Shown here: piece after piece, positions 24,782-32,923 of the stretch
How positions within the stretch are numbered: the first letter of the stretch is position 1
How the letters are laid out: each line of letters opens with the position of its first letter
Translations under genes and position numbers: made by a program
From: Methylacidimicrobium sp. B4
GTDB taxonomy: Bacteria; Verrucomicrobiota; Verrucomicrobiia; Methylacidiphilales; Methylacidiphilaceae
Reading direction: 5' to 3'
DNA: 64,000 nt
NCBI RefSeq assembly: GCF_017310545.1
Contig: NZ_CP066203.1
Location: forward strand, 2,170,001 to 2,234,000
Notes under the pieces: generated by a model
Told to the model about the DNA's origin: nothing
What the model saw: only the letters and a program-made list of their open reading frames with translations
The model's database searches: none

Positions 24782-26890
24782 ATGAAGCCCGCACCCGGAG
24801 CTAGAGAGCCTGCTCGGCTCGCCGAGCCGACGAACATAGCGCTGGTGGGAAACCCGAACAGCGGCAAGTCGACAATCTTTAATGCACTGACCGGGCTGAG
24901 GCAGAAGGTCGCCAATTATCCCGGCGTGACGATCGAGAAGAAGATCGGGTTTTTCTTCGACCTCCACGGCCGGAAGTGCCAGCTGATCGATCTTCCGGGC
25001 ACCTATTCGCTGCTGCCGAGCGCTCCGGATGAAGAGATCACCTGCGAAGTTCTCTTCGGAGCGCGGCCCGACACCCCTGTGCCGGACGCGGTGATCTGTG
25101 TCATCGACGCGACGCATCTGGAGAGGAGCCTCTACCTGGTCGCGCAGGTCCTCGACTTGGGTCTTCCTGCGGTCGTCGCGCTCAACATGATGGATCTGCT
25201 CGAGGAAGGGGGGGATCGCCTCGATGTTGCCGCTCTCTCGGCAAGGTTGGGGTGCCCGGTGGTTCCGTGCCAGGCATCGAGGCGAAGAGGCTTGATCGAG
25301 CTTCGCGCCGCCCTCTCGCGCCAGATCGCTCCGAGCCGTTCCATCTGCCGGCGGTTTCCGGAGGCGGTCGAGGAGTCTCTCTCGCGCATTACTCTCGACT
25401 TTCCGGCGGAGAAGGCGGAGCGGAGGGCGCTCTGCGCGCTGGTCCTGGGTGCCCCAGATCCCCAGCGGCTGGCCGAGCTCCTGGCCGTTACCCATCTCCT
25501 GCCTTCGTTGCGAGAGGAACAGCAAAGGCTGGAACGGCAGCTGCCGGATTGGCGCCAGCAAACCATCGCGACGCGGCAACGGGAGATCCGCGCGCTCACC
25601 GCGGGCGTCTTCCAAAAATCGCCGGTGATGGCCAAGAGCGTCGCCGACTGGCTCGATCGCTGGGTGACCCATCCTTTCTGGGGCTGGCTCATCTTCCTCG
25701 GGATCATGGCAACCATGTTCCTCGCCGTCTTTCAGATGGGTGCGGGCCCGAAGGATGCCATCAACAGCCTCTTCTTGGCCTTGGCCGCGAAAATCGAGAA
25801 GCTCTTGCCGGCCGGAGATCTGCGCGACTTGCTGGCCAATGGGGTCATTGGCGGAGCCGGAAACGTCATCGTGTTTCTCCCGCAAATCCTCGTCCTCTTC
25901 TTTTTCCTGGGCCTGCTGGAAGAGAGCGGCTACATGGCGCGCGCCGCCTTTCTCATGGACAAGGTGATGAGCCGGGTCGGGCTACAAGGCAGAGCGTTCA
26001 TCCCGCTGCTCGCGAGCCATGCGTGCGCGATTCCCGGCATTCTGTCTGCCCGAACGCTCTCCGATCCTCGGGATCGGATGGTCACCATCCTGGTCGCTCC
26101 CTTTGCCAGTTGCTCCGCGCGGCTTCCTGTCTATGTGCTGATGATCGCCGCGTTCTTTGGAGGGCGCCGAGGCGCCGGAGTCGCCGAGGCGGGCATCGTG
26201 ATGGTGCTCTATCTCCTGGGATTGGCGGCCGCTTTCGGGTTCGCCTGGCTTTTCAAGAAGAGCCTCTTCCGGAGCCGACCGACCCCTCTGGTCCTGGAGC
26301 TGCCTCCCTATCGCCGGCCTTCGCTCCGAACGATCGCGGCGCAGATGCTCTCCCGAGCGGGCGCCTTTCTCCGCCGGGCGGGGACCACGATCGTCGCCAT
26401 CTCGGTGATCCTTTGGTGGCTGACCGCCTATCCCAAACGCTCGGACGGAGACCGATCGGCGCAGCTCGCGGGGAGCTTCGCCGGGCAGATCGGCCATTGC
26501 ATCGAACCGGCCATTCGGCCTCTGGGGTTCAACTGGAAGATCGGCATCGGATTGATCAGCGCACAGGCTGCCCGGGAGAACTTTGTCAGCACGATGGGAG
26601 TTCTCTACGCGGGCCAATCGGATGGGGAGGGCAAGGCCCGGCCGGTGACGCTCTCGCAGGCGTTGCTGGCCGATCGTTGGCCGGATGGACGCCCCGTTTT
26701 CACGCAGCTGGTCTGCGTGACGATTCTGCTCTTCTTCGTCTTTTCCCTTCAGTGCCTCAGCACCGTGGTGGCCGTCCGCCGGGAGACCGGTTCCTGGAGG
26801 TGGGCATTTTTTCAATTTGGCTATATGACCCTCTTTGCTTATGTTGTATGTCTGGCCGTTTATCAGGCGGGCCGGGCAATCGGCCTCTAG
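24782..26890 (+). CDS. feoB: Ferrous iron transporter B
   Basis: A 702-residue FeoB. The N-terminal G-domain has GNPNSGKST (about residues 23-31), YPGVTIEKK, the G3 motif DLPGTYSL and G4 motif NMMDL. About eight to ten membrane helices follow, with two gate regions (FLPQILVLFFFLGLLEESGYMARAAFLMD and ILVAPFASCSARLPVYVLM). The conserved Cys in the second gate is present. It imports Fe2+ across the cytoplasmic membrane. The segment connecting the G-domain to the membrane is a GDI-like helical region with several Arg/Glu residues. Confidence 0.96.
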   Translation: MKPAPGAREPARLAEPTNIALVGNPNSGKSTIFNALTGLRQKVANYPGVTIEKKIGFFFDLHGRKCQLIDLPGTYSLLPSAPDEEITCEVLFGARPDTPVPDAVICVIDATHLERSLYLVAQVLDLGLPAVVALNMMDLLEEGGDRLDVAALSARLGCPVVPCQASRRRGLIELRAALSRQIAPSRSICRRFPEAVEESLSRITLDFPAEKAERRALCALVLGAPDPQRLAELLAVTHLLPSLREEQQRLERQLPDWRQQTIATRQREIRALTAGVFQKSPVMAKSVADWLDRWVTHPFWGWLIFLGIMATMFLAVFQMGAGPKDAINSLFLALAAKIEKLLPAGDLRDLLANGVIGGAGNVIVFLPQILVLFFFLGLLEESGYMARAAFLMDKVMSRVGLQGRAFIPLLASHACAIPGILSARTLSDPRDRMVTILVAPFASCSARLPVYVLMIAAFFGGRRGAGVAEAGIVMVLYLLGLAAAFGFAWLFKKSLFRSRPTPLVLELPPYRRPSLRTIAAQMLSRAGAFLRRAGTTIVAISVILWWLTAYPKRSDGDRSAQLAGSFAGQIGHCIEPAIRPLGFNWKIGIGLISAQAARENFVSTMGVLYAGQSDGEGKARPVTLSQALLADRWPDGRPVFTQLVCVTILLFFVFSLQCLSTVVAVRRETGSWRWAFFQFGYMTLFAYVVCLAVYQAGRAIGL

Positions 26891-26938
26891 CTTGGATCTG
26901 CGGTGGCCGTTGGGCGAGAGGGACGACAGGAAAGAAAG

Positions 26939-27100
26939 GTGGAAGGAAACTGGCAGCAGTGGGTGGCGTTGCTCCTGGTTGGAGCCAGCCTCCTCTATGT
27001 AGCGCGGGATCTCGTGCGCGGTATGCGGAGGCGGAAGAACTGCTGCGGCTCCTGCTCGCCCGCCCAGCCGGCAGAAAAGCCGGGATCGGAAAAGGCATAG
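26939..27100 (+). CDS. FeoB-associated Cys-rich membrane protein
   Basis: A 53-residue protein starting at GTG 26939, preceded by AGGAAAGAAAG. It has one membrane helix (WVALLLVGASLLYVARDLV), then a basic stretch and CCGSC. That layout (short helix, then clustered cysteines) is the FeoB-associated Cys-rich protein often encoded after feoB, thought to help with or replace FeoC. A longer start at 26903 is possible but adds only polar sequence. Confidence 0.7.
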   Translation: MEGNWQQWVALLLVGASLLYVARDLVRGMRRRKNCCGSCSPAQPAEKPGSEKA

Positions 27101-27184
27101 CCCGCGGATCTCAAGCATCGCCGGCGGCGGGAGCTACCCTGTCCGGATTCACGAAGGTTTTTTAAGACAAGGAAATTGGAAGCT

Positions 27185-28858
27185 ATGGAGCACGGAGTAT
27201 TGGCATCTCTTCCGGTATATGCGGAAGGAAGTCTGGTAAAGGGTCGGGTCGTCGAAAAGAGCCCAAAGACGGTTTTGATCGATATCGGCTACAAGTCGGA
27301 AGGAATCGTCCCGCTGGAAGAGTTCGAAGACCCGGCGGCGGTTCAGGTCGGTGACGAGGTGGAGGTGCTTCTCGAGCAGCTCGAGGACGAGGACGGGAAC
27401 GTCGTTCTTTCCAAGCAGAAGGCCGCTCAGAAGCAGAATTGGGACAAGGTCGTCAAGATCTTCCAGGCTGGCGGCACGGTCGACGGGAAGGTTCGTGGAA
27501 TCGTCAAAGGCGGGCTGATGCTCAACGTCGGGGTGGAAGCCTTTCTCCCTTCCTCCCAGATCGATATCACCCCTCCCAGGAACCTGCGCGACTTCGACGG
27601 GCAGACCTTGACGTGCAAGATTGTCAAGCTGAACGAAGAACGGCGCAATGTCGTCCTTTCCCGCCGGGAGCTGGTGGAAGCGGAAAGGGCGGAAAAGCGC
27701 GCCCGATTTCTTGAAACGGTGGAAAAGGGCCAAGTGGTCAAGGGAACCGTCAAGAACCTCACCGATTTCGGGGCGTTCATCGACCTGGACGGGATCGACG
27801 GCCTTCTGCACATCACCGACATGAGCTGGCGACGTCTCTCCCACCCCTCGGAGCTCTTGTCCGTGGGGCAGGAGATCGAGGTGATGGTCATCGATGTCGA
27901 CCGGGAAAAGGAAAGAATCTCCTTGGGTCTCAAGCAGAAGTCCGAAAATCCCTGGGAGAAGATCGCCGAGAAGTTCCCGATCCAATCGAAGATCCAGGGG
28001 AAGGTGACGAACTTGACGGCCTACGGCGCGTTCGTCGAGCTTGAGCCCGGGATCGAGGGACTGGTCCACGTCTCGGAGATGTCCTGGACGAAACGGATTA
28101 CCCGCCCGGCCGAGCTTCTTTCCGTCGGGCAGGAAGTCGAGGTCGTCGTCCTGGACGTCAATCGGGAGGAGCAGAAGATTTCCTTGAGCCTGCGGGCCTT
28201 GGAGACCAATCCCTGGGAGAAGATTGCCGATCAATATCCGGTCGGATCGACGGTGAAGGGGACCGTTCGCACCTTCACGGCGTACGGGATCTTCGTCGAG
28301 CTCCAGGAAGGAATCGACGGATTCGTCCATGTCAATGACCTCTCCTGGACGCGAAAGATCAATCACCCTTCCGAGGTCTACAAGAAGGGGGATCCGGTCG
28401 AGGCGAAGGTGCTGGAGATCGACTGGCCGAATCAAAAGATCCTTCTCGGGGTCAAGCAGCTCTCCGAAGATCCCTGGAAGAGCCTCGCCTCCCGATACAA
28501 GGTCGGGGAGGTCGTCACCGGAAAGGTGAGCAAGATCGCCAGCTTTGGCGCTTTCGTCCAATTGGATGGCGAGATCGACGGCCTGGTTCACATTTCGCAG
28601 ATCAGCAACGACCGGATCGCCAAGGTGAAGGATGTCCTGAAGGTGGGGCAGGAGGTCCAGGCCCGCATCATCAAGATCGAGCAGGAGGAAAGGCGGATCG
28701 GTCTTTCCATCAAGGCGCTGGCCTATTCGGATGAGCAGCTCGAGAAGGAGCGGGAGAGAATGGATCTTTCTCGTTCTGGTGAGGAGCTCGGTTCGATGGA
28801 GGATGCTTTCTCGCGCGCCGAGGAGGACTATCGCCCCGGCGATTCCCGGCGAAGCTGA
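27185..28858 (+). CDS. rpsA: 30S ribosomal protein S1
   Basis: A 557-residue protein with six S1 (OB-fold) repeats. The repeat pattern G.V..(I/L)...GAFV.L..GI.GLVH.S..SW is clearly seen from about residue 190 onward, and two divergent N-terminal repeats bind the ribosome. S1 unwinds and delivers mRNA to the 30S subunit and is essential for initiation on weakly structured or weak-SD messages. This fits the many genes here with poor Shine-Dalgarno sequences. ATG at 27185 has GGAAG 3-7 nt upstream; another in-frame ATG lies 9 nt earlier. The C-terminus is acidic and serine-rich. Confidence 0.95.
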   Translation: MEHGVLASLPVYAEGSLVKGRVVEKSPKTVLIDIGYKSEGIVPLEEFEDPAAVQVGDEVEVLLEQLEDEDGNVVLSKQKAAQKQNWDKVVKIFQAGGTVDGKVRGIVKGGLMLNVGVEAFLPSSQIDITPPRNLRDFDGQTLTCKIVKLNEERRNVVLSRRELVEAERAEKRARFLETVEKGQVVKGTVKNLTDFGAFIDLDGIDGLLHITDMSWRRLSHPSELLSVGQEIEVMVIDVDREKERISLGLKQKSENPWEKIAEKFPIQSKIQGKVTNLTAYGAFVELEPGIEGLVHVSEMSWTKRITRPAELLSVGQEVEVVVLDVNREEQKISLSLRALETNPWEKIADQYPVGSTVKGTVRTFTAYGIFVELQEGIDGFVHVNDLSWTRKINHPSEVYKKGDPVEAKVLEIDWPNQKILLGVKQLSEDPWKSLASRYKVGEVVTGKVSKIASFGAFVQLDGEIDGLVHISQISNDRIAKVKDVLKVGQEVQARIIKIEQEERRIGLSIKALAYSDEQLEKERERMDLSRSGEELGSMEDAFSRAEEDYRPGDSRRS

Positions 28859-29026
28859 AGCGTTCCGGGAAGCGTTCGCCCGGAGCCAGTGAGCCCTGAG
28901 GTCGGAGATTCTCATCGCGGAGGATGCTCCCGCGTCCGGCCGCAAGCGAAGCGCCAGAGCAAGCTGTAGCGGGGGTGGGTAATCTTTGTGCTTGTTCACT
29001 CTTCCCGGTTGTACTAACATGCCTTC

Positions 29027-29290
29027 ATGCCGGAGCACGCGGTGCGCGAAGGGCAGAAGGAGGGCAGGCTCGTCGGGGTCTTGGTCCTGTTTTTGCTGGT
29101 AACGGCGCCCGTCGTGTTCTGGGGATGGGGATTTCTCAACGCCTTTCTGGAAGCCCGGGGCGGGCTTGGCACCGGGATCGGCTCGCTTCTCTGCTTGGGA
29201 TTTTTCCTCCTTTTGGCCGGCCTCTTCGGCCGGTTCCTTCTTCGATACTCGGAGGCCAGCGATGAACCAGGACGAAGCGGAGAAGGCTAA
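29027..29290 (+). CDS. Small membrane protein at head of ba3-type oxidase operon
   Basis: An 87-residue protein with two membrane segments (VGVLVLFLLVTAPVVFWGWGF and GSLLCLGFFLLLAGLFGRFLL) and charged termini. I do not recognise the family. Its end overlaps the start of the next small gene by 29 nt, and it is the first gene of a cytochrome oxidase operon, so it probably assists assembly or is an accessory subunit. The 168 nt upstream hold no gene; a TTGTGC/TGTACT promoter-like pair occurs just before the ATG but is weak. Confidence 0.7.
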   Translation: MPEHAVREGQKEGRLVGVLVLFLLVTAPVVFWGWGFLNAFLEARGGLGTGIGSLLCLGFFLLLAGLFGRFLLRYSEASDEPGRSGEG

Positions 29291-29405
29291 GGCGATGCCA
29301 GAGGAGGTCCCGCCTCCCCTGGGTACCATGTTCGTTCTCATTCTCTTTCTAGTAGTGCTCGCAGGCATGTGGGCCTACCTCTACAAGGAAATGGTGACGC
29401 GCTAG
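29262..29405 (+). CDS. Cytochrome oxidase subunit IIa-like small protein
   Basis: A 47-residue protein with an acidic/proline-rich N-terminus (EEVPPPLGTMF) and a single membrane helix (VLILFLVVLAGMWAYLYKEM). This matches the size and layout of the single-helix subunit IIa (CbaD) of ba3-type oxidases, which supplies the helix missing from subunit II. It lies directly before the subunit II gene (9 nt), overlapping the preceding small gene. Confidence 0.7.
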   Translation: MNQDEAEKAKAMPEEVPPPLGTMFVLILFLVVLAGMWAYLYKEMVTR

Positions 29406-29414
29406 GAGGGCCGC

Positions 29415-29909
29415 ATGGAGACGCTCGCCCAGAGGCTGGAAAAAGGATACATCTGGCTGTCAGTCATCGTGCTCGTCTCGTTCATTGCAGCCATCGCCTA
29501 TTCCTCGGTGGTCCTGGCGATCGTGGTGCCGGGCAATGATGGGCAGATCGTCCCCAAGAAGGGGGAGACGCTCTTTGCCGCCGTCGCCCGGACCAAGCCG
29601 TTCGACCAGCCAGGCGTGCGCCAGACGGGGCCCAACCGCTACGACGTGGTGCTGCTGGGGCAGGCCTGGATGTTCAATCCGGGTGCGATCGAGCTGCCGG
29701 TCGGCGCGGAGGTCACCTTTTGGGGAACCTCGATCGATATCGACCATGGCCTCTACATCCCCGGGACGACCGTCAACCTCATGCTCCTGCCCGGCCAGAT
29801 CGGGAAGCAGCAGTACCGATTCTCCCGCCCGGGGGAGTATCGAATGATCTGCCATGAGTATTGCGGAATGCTCCACCACCAGATGACTGGGACGCTCACA
29901 GTCAAGTAA
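29415..29909 (+). CDS. cbaB: Cytochrome c oxidase subunit II, ba3 type
   Basis: A 164-residue subunit II with one N-terminal membrane helix (YIWLSVIVLVSFIAAIAYSSVVLAIVV) and a periplasmic cupredoxin domain. The CuA ligands are visible: His in SIDIDHGLYIPG, then CHEYCGMLHHQM, i.e. the C-x3-C-x3-H-x2-M pattern. This centre takes electrons from cytochrome c or another carrier. It is short, as usual for B-family (ba3) oxidases. A strong GGAGGG lies before ATG at 29415. Subunit I follows 12 nt downstream. Confidence 0.94.
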   Translation: METLAQRLEKGYIWLSVIVLVSFIAAIAYSSVVLAIVVPGNDGQIVPKKGETLFAAVARTKPFDQPGVRQTGPNRYDVVLLGQAWMFNPGAIELPVGAEVTFWGTSIDIDHGLYIPGTTVNLMLLPGQIGKQQYRFSRPGEYRMICHEYCGMLHHQMTGTLTVK

Positions 29910-29921
29910 GGAGAGATCGCC

Positions 29922-31604
29922 ATGCCCCTGACCGAGGCCAGAGTAACGATTGTGGAGGACCCTTCGGGATACACCCTGCCGGAGAGTCATCGGCGGTACC
30001 TCCTGTGGAGCATCCTCTTCGGTTTCGCGGCACTCGCGGTGGGCGTCTTCCAGGGTTTCGTCCAGGGACTCAATTACGGGGGGATCAACATCTTCAGCAA
30101 CCTTCCCGGGATGCGTACCTACTATCAAGGGCTCACCCTTCACGCGGTGCTCAACGTCTTTGTCTTCCCCTTCGCGGCGGCAAACAGCTGGCTCGCTCTG
30201 ACGGTCGCCCGCAGCTTGGGAAGGCACCTGAACGGCTTCTTGCTGGCGCTCTCCTTCTGGCTGCTTGTGGCGGGCAGCGTCCTGGGTGGGTACTCGATCC
30301 TCGCCGGGAAGGCGAGCGTGCTCTACACCTTCTATCCTCCGCTTCGGGCAGAGTGGACCTTCTACGCTGGGGCGGTGCTGCTCGTCTTGAGCACCTGGGT
30401 GATCTCGGCCGCGCAGCTTCTGGCTCTTTCGGCGTGGAAGAAGGAGCACCGGGGAGAGCGGATTCCCCTGCTGGCCTTCGTCTCGATTGCCACCTACGTG
30501 ATGTGGGACATCGCCTCCATGGGGGTCGCAATCGAGGTGCTCGGCCTCCTCCTCCCGTGGTCCCTCAACCTTCTTCCGGGATCCGACCCGCTGTTGAGCC
30601 GCGCCCTCTTCTGGTTCACCGGCCACCAGATCGTCTACTACTGGCTCCTCCCGCTCTACGTTTCCTGGTACACGATGATCCCCCGGCAAGTCGGCGGGAA
30701 GCTCTTCAGCGACACGCTTGCGCGGATCGCGTTCATTCTGTTTATCGTGCTGATGCCGGTCGGCTTCCATCACCAGTATGTCGATCCCGGCATCTCCGGA
30801 TATTTCAAATGGAGTGCCGGTATTCTCACCTTCGCGATCTTTTTTCCCAGCCTGCTGACGGCTTTCTCGGTAATGTACGCCTTGGAGATCGGCGGGCGGG
30901 CGCGAGGGGGGAAAGGGATGCTCGGCTGGCTCTGGCACCTGCCGTGGGGAGATCCGTCGGTGAGTGCCCAGGTGCTTGCGATGATCACCTTCCTGCCGGG
31001 CGGGATCACCGGGCTCATGAATGCGAGCGTGGACATGAACCGGATGATCCACAATACGACCTTCGTTCCTGGCCATTTCCACATGACCGTCGGGAGTGCC
31101 GTCGCCCTCTCCTATTTCGGGCTCGCCTACTGGCTCATCCCCTACCTGACCGGTCGGGAGCTCTGGGGCAGGAAGCTGGCTATCGGGCAATCCTGGCTCT
31201 ATTTCGTCGGAGTGCTGATCTTTGCGCGAGGAGAAATTTCAGGGGGGTTGCTGGGAATGCCCCGGCGGACGGCGATCTCGCTGATCAACTACGCCCCCTT
31301 GCCCGGATGGAAGCTCGCGGGGGCCTTGACGGCGATCGGCGGCACCCTGATGTTCGTGGCCGCCGCTCTCTTCTTCGTTGTTCTGGGGATGACCCTGCTG
31401 ACCGGCCGGAAGACTCGCTCGGTGATCGATCTGCCGTTCACCTCGACCGTGCAAGGCGCCGCCCCCATGGGAAATCAGCTCATCCTCGACAAGATCTCCT
31501 ATTGGGTGTTTCTCTCGCTGGTCCTGGTAGCGCTCGTCTACGGGCCGTTCCTCCTGACCCATTTCCCCCCCACGCTCAGCGCTCCCCCCTTTATGGGGTA
31601 TTGA
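29922..31604 (+). CDS. cbaA: Cytochrome c oxidase subunit I, ba3 type
   Basis: A 560-residue haem-copper oxidase subunit with about 13 membrane helices. Expected ligands are present: low-spin haem His in LTLHAVLNVFVFP, the CuB His plus cross-linked Tyr pattern in GHQIVYYWLLPLYVSW (HxxxY), the CuB His pair in FHHQYVDPGI, and haem ligands in VPGHFHMTVGSAVALSYFG. The sequence belongs to the B (ba3) family, which pumps with a single K-type channel and has high oxygen affinity. It is the last gene in the operon. Confidence 0.95.
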   Translation: MPLTEARVTIVEDPSGYTLPESHRRYLLWSILFGFAALAVGVFQGFVQGLNYGGINIFSNLPGMRTYYQGLTLHAVLNVFVFPFAAANSWLALTVARSLGRHLNGFLLALSFWLLVAGSVLGGYSILAGKASVLYTFYPPLRAEWTFYAGAVLLVLSTWVISAAQLLALSAWKKEHRGERIPLLAFVSIATYVMWDIASMGVAIEVLGLLLPWSLNLLPGSDPLLSRALFWFTGHQIVYYWLLPLYVSWYTMIPRQVGGKLFSDTLARIAFILFIVLMPVGFHHQYVDPGISGYFKWSAGILTFAIFFPSLLTAFSVMYALEIGGRARGGKGMLGWLWHLPWGDPSVSAQVLAMITFLPGGITGLMNASVDMNRMIHNTTFVPGHFHMTVGSAVALSYFGLAYWLIPYLTGRELWGRKLAIGQSWLYFVGVLIFARGEISGGLLGMPRRTAISLINYAPLPGWKLAGALTAIGGTLMFVAAALFFVVLGMTLLTGRKTRSVIDLPFTSTVQGAAPMGNQLILDKISYWVFLSLVLVALVYGPFLLTHFPPTLSAPPFMGY

Positions 31605-31655
31605 TCGCGAGACTGCCGGAGGCTGGTGCGTGCTCCTGTTGAGTCAGAAAAAGCA

Positions 31656-31673
31656 CCGTCACAGAAATGTCAC
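31656..31673 (+). promoter_or_regulatory. Pho-box-like direct repeat
   Basis: CCGTCAC-AGAA-ATGTCAC forms two 7-bp direct repeats separated by 4 nt, close to the PhoB box layout (CTGTCAT-N4-CTGTCAC). It lies about 95 nt upstream of the outer-membrane protein gene. The nearest -10 candidate (TAAAGT at 31709) is too far for the classical arrangement, so function is uncertain. Confidence 0.35.
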
Positions 31674-31767
31674 AGAGTCCCCGCTTGTCTTACCCTGCGC
31701 AGAACCGCTAAAGTGCGCGCGGTTTTCTTAGGTTAGGGGACGAGCAGGCAAGGAAAGGAGGAGGGAG

Positions 31768-32829
31768 ATGACTCAAGTTCGAGGGACCGGAACCGAGAGT
31801 TCTGCGGAGAGCACGAGACGAAGGAAGGCGTGGGTTGGCTCGCTGGCGATGTTTGGCCTTTTCGGGCTCTGGTGGAATGGGCCGATCGCGGCATGGGCGG
31901 ACGAACCTGCGTCGCCCGAATCGGAGCTGGCCCAGGCAGGTGACACCCAAGCAGAGCCGTCGGGGAGCGCCACCGCGCAAGCGGAAGGGGCCCTCGCATC
32001 CGCTTCGTCGGAGCCCGCCGCCTCGGGAGCTTCGACCGGCGCTTCGCCCACGGCGGCGGCTCCCGCCGGGCAAAAGGACGGGGAGACCGGGACCGAAGAG
32101 ATTGGCGGCAAGGAAGGGATGAAGGAGGCGATGGGACCGTCGGCGAAGGAAGCGCTCGGGCCCAAGACCGGCCTCTACTTCGGAATCTTCGGCGGTGCGG
32201 CCTTCGGCATGAGCAACGGCGTGAGTGCCCTCGATTCGCCGCCGCTCTTCTCCGCGGGCGGACGGGCTACTCCCGGGACGGCTGCCGTGGGGGGTCTGGA
32301 AGTGGGCTACAACTTTCGCAGCTACGCCCTTGATTCCGGGAAGAGCTACTGGCTCCAGCCCGCGGCTCAGTTCGAAGCGTTTTATCTCGGCCAGGCGACG
32401 GAAAGCGGCAGCTTGACCGGAGGAGTGGCGGGAACGCCCGGCATCTCTTCCTACCAGTTCGGGTCGAACCTGAACATGGGGGTGTTCCTCGTCGATGGAG
32501 TGGCGAAGCTTGTGACCCCGATCGGCCTCGTTCCCTACATCGGGGGTGGGATTGGCGGCGCCTACCTGGCTTCGTCTGGAACGAGCTTCGTAGGACCCGC
32601 GGGCAATCTGCTCTCGTCTGGCAGCTATGCCCAAGGGGCCTTTGCGGGCCAAGGGCTGGCTGGGCTGCAGTATAACCTGAACGAGCACTGGAGCATTTTT
32701 GCGGAGTACAAGATCCTCTACATCAAAGAGACCCAGTTTTCCTACGGGATGACCACTGGCAATACGATGCTGATCAAGTACCCGGAGTACTACAACATCG
32801 CGATTGCGGGCCTCCGCTTCAATTTCTAG
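31768..32829 (+). CDS. Outer-membrane beta-barrel protein
   Basis: A 353-residue protein. A long basic N-region and hydrophobic core (WVGSLAMFGLFGLWWNGPIAAWA) form a signal peptide. An Ala/Gly/Ser/Pro-rich linker of about 90 residues with low-complexity repeats follows. The C-terminal part from about residue 130 (TGLYFGIFGGAAFGMS...GLEVGYNF...SYWLQPAAQFEAFYLG...LVPYIGGGIGGAYL...HWSIFAEYKILYI...YYNIAIAGLRFNF) alternates aromatic and small residues and ends in Phe, typical of an OmpA/OmpW-like eight-strand barrel. The strong Shine-Dalgarno AAAGGAGGAGGGAG precedes ATG. The linker may span the periplasm or cell wall. No substrate can be assigned. Confidence 0.8.
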   Translation: MTQVRGTGTESSAESTRRRKAWVGSLAMFGLFGLWWNGPIAAWADEPASPESELAQAGDTQAEPSGSATAQAEGALASASSEPAASGASTGASPTAAAPAGQKDGETGTEEIGGKEGMKEAMGPSAKEALGPKTGLYFGIFGGAAFGMSNGVSALDSPPLFSAGGRATPGTAAVGGLEVGYNFRSYALDSGKSYWLQPAAQFEAFYLGQATESGSLTGGVAGTPGISSYQFGSNLNMGVFLVDGVAKLVTPIGLVPYIGGGIGGAYLASSGTSFVGPAGNLLSSGSYAQGAFAGQGLAGLQYNLNEHWSIFAEYKILYIKETQFSYGMTTGNTMLIKYPEYYNIAIAGLRFNF

Positions 32830-32923
32830 CCGCTTTGCTCGAGAATCAAAGGTTGGAGGCAGTCCAGTCCTGGGAAGAGGCTTCCGGCTGTCGGTGAAGG
32901 AATCGTCTGGCCGCTCCCCCTGC

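Noticed and set aside
31703-31729. Short stem plus T-rich run after the oxidase operon as a terminator
   Set aside because: Only a 6-bp stem with a 10-nt loop and an interrupted T-run; it also overlaps a promoter candidate.
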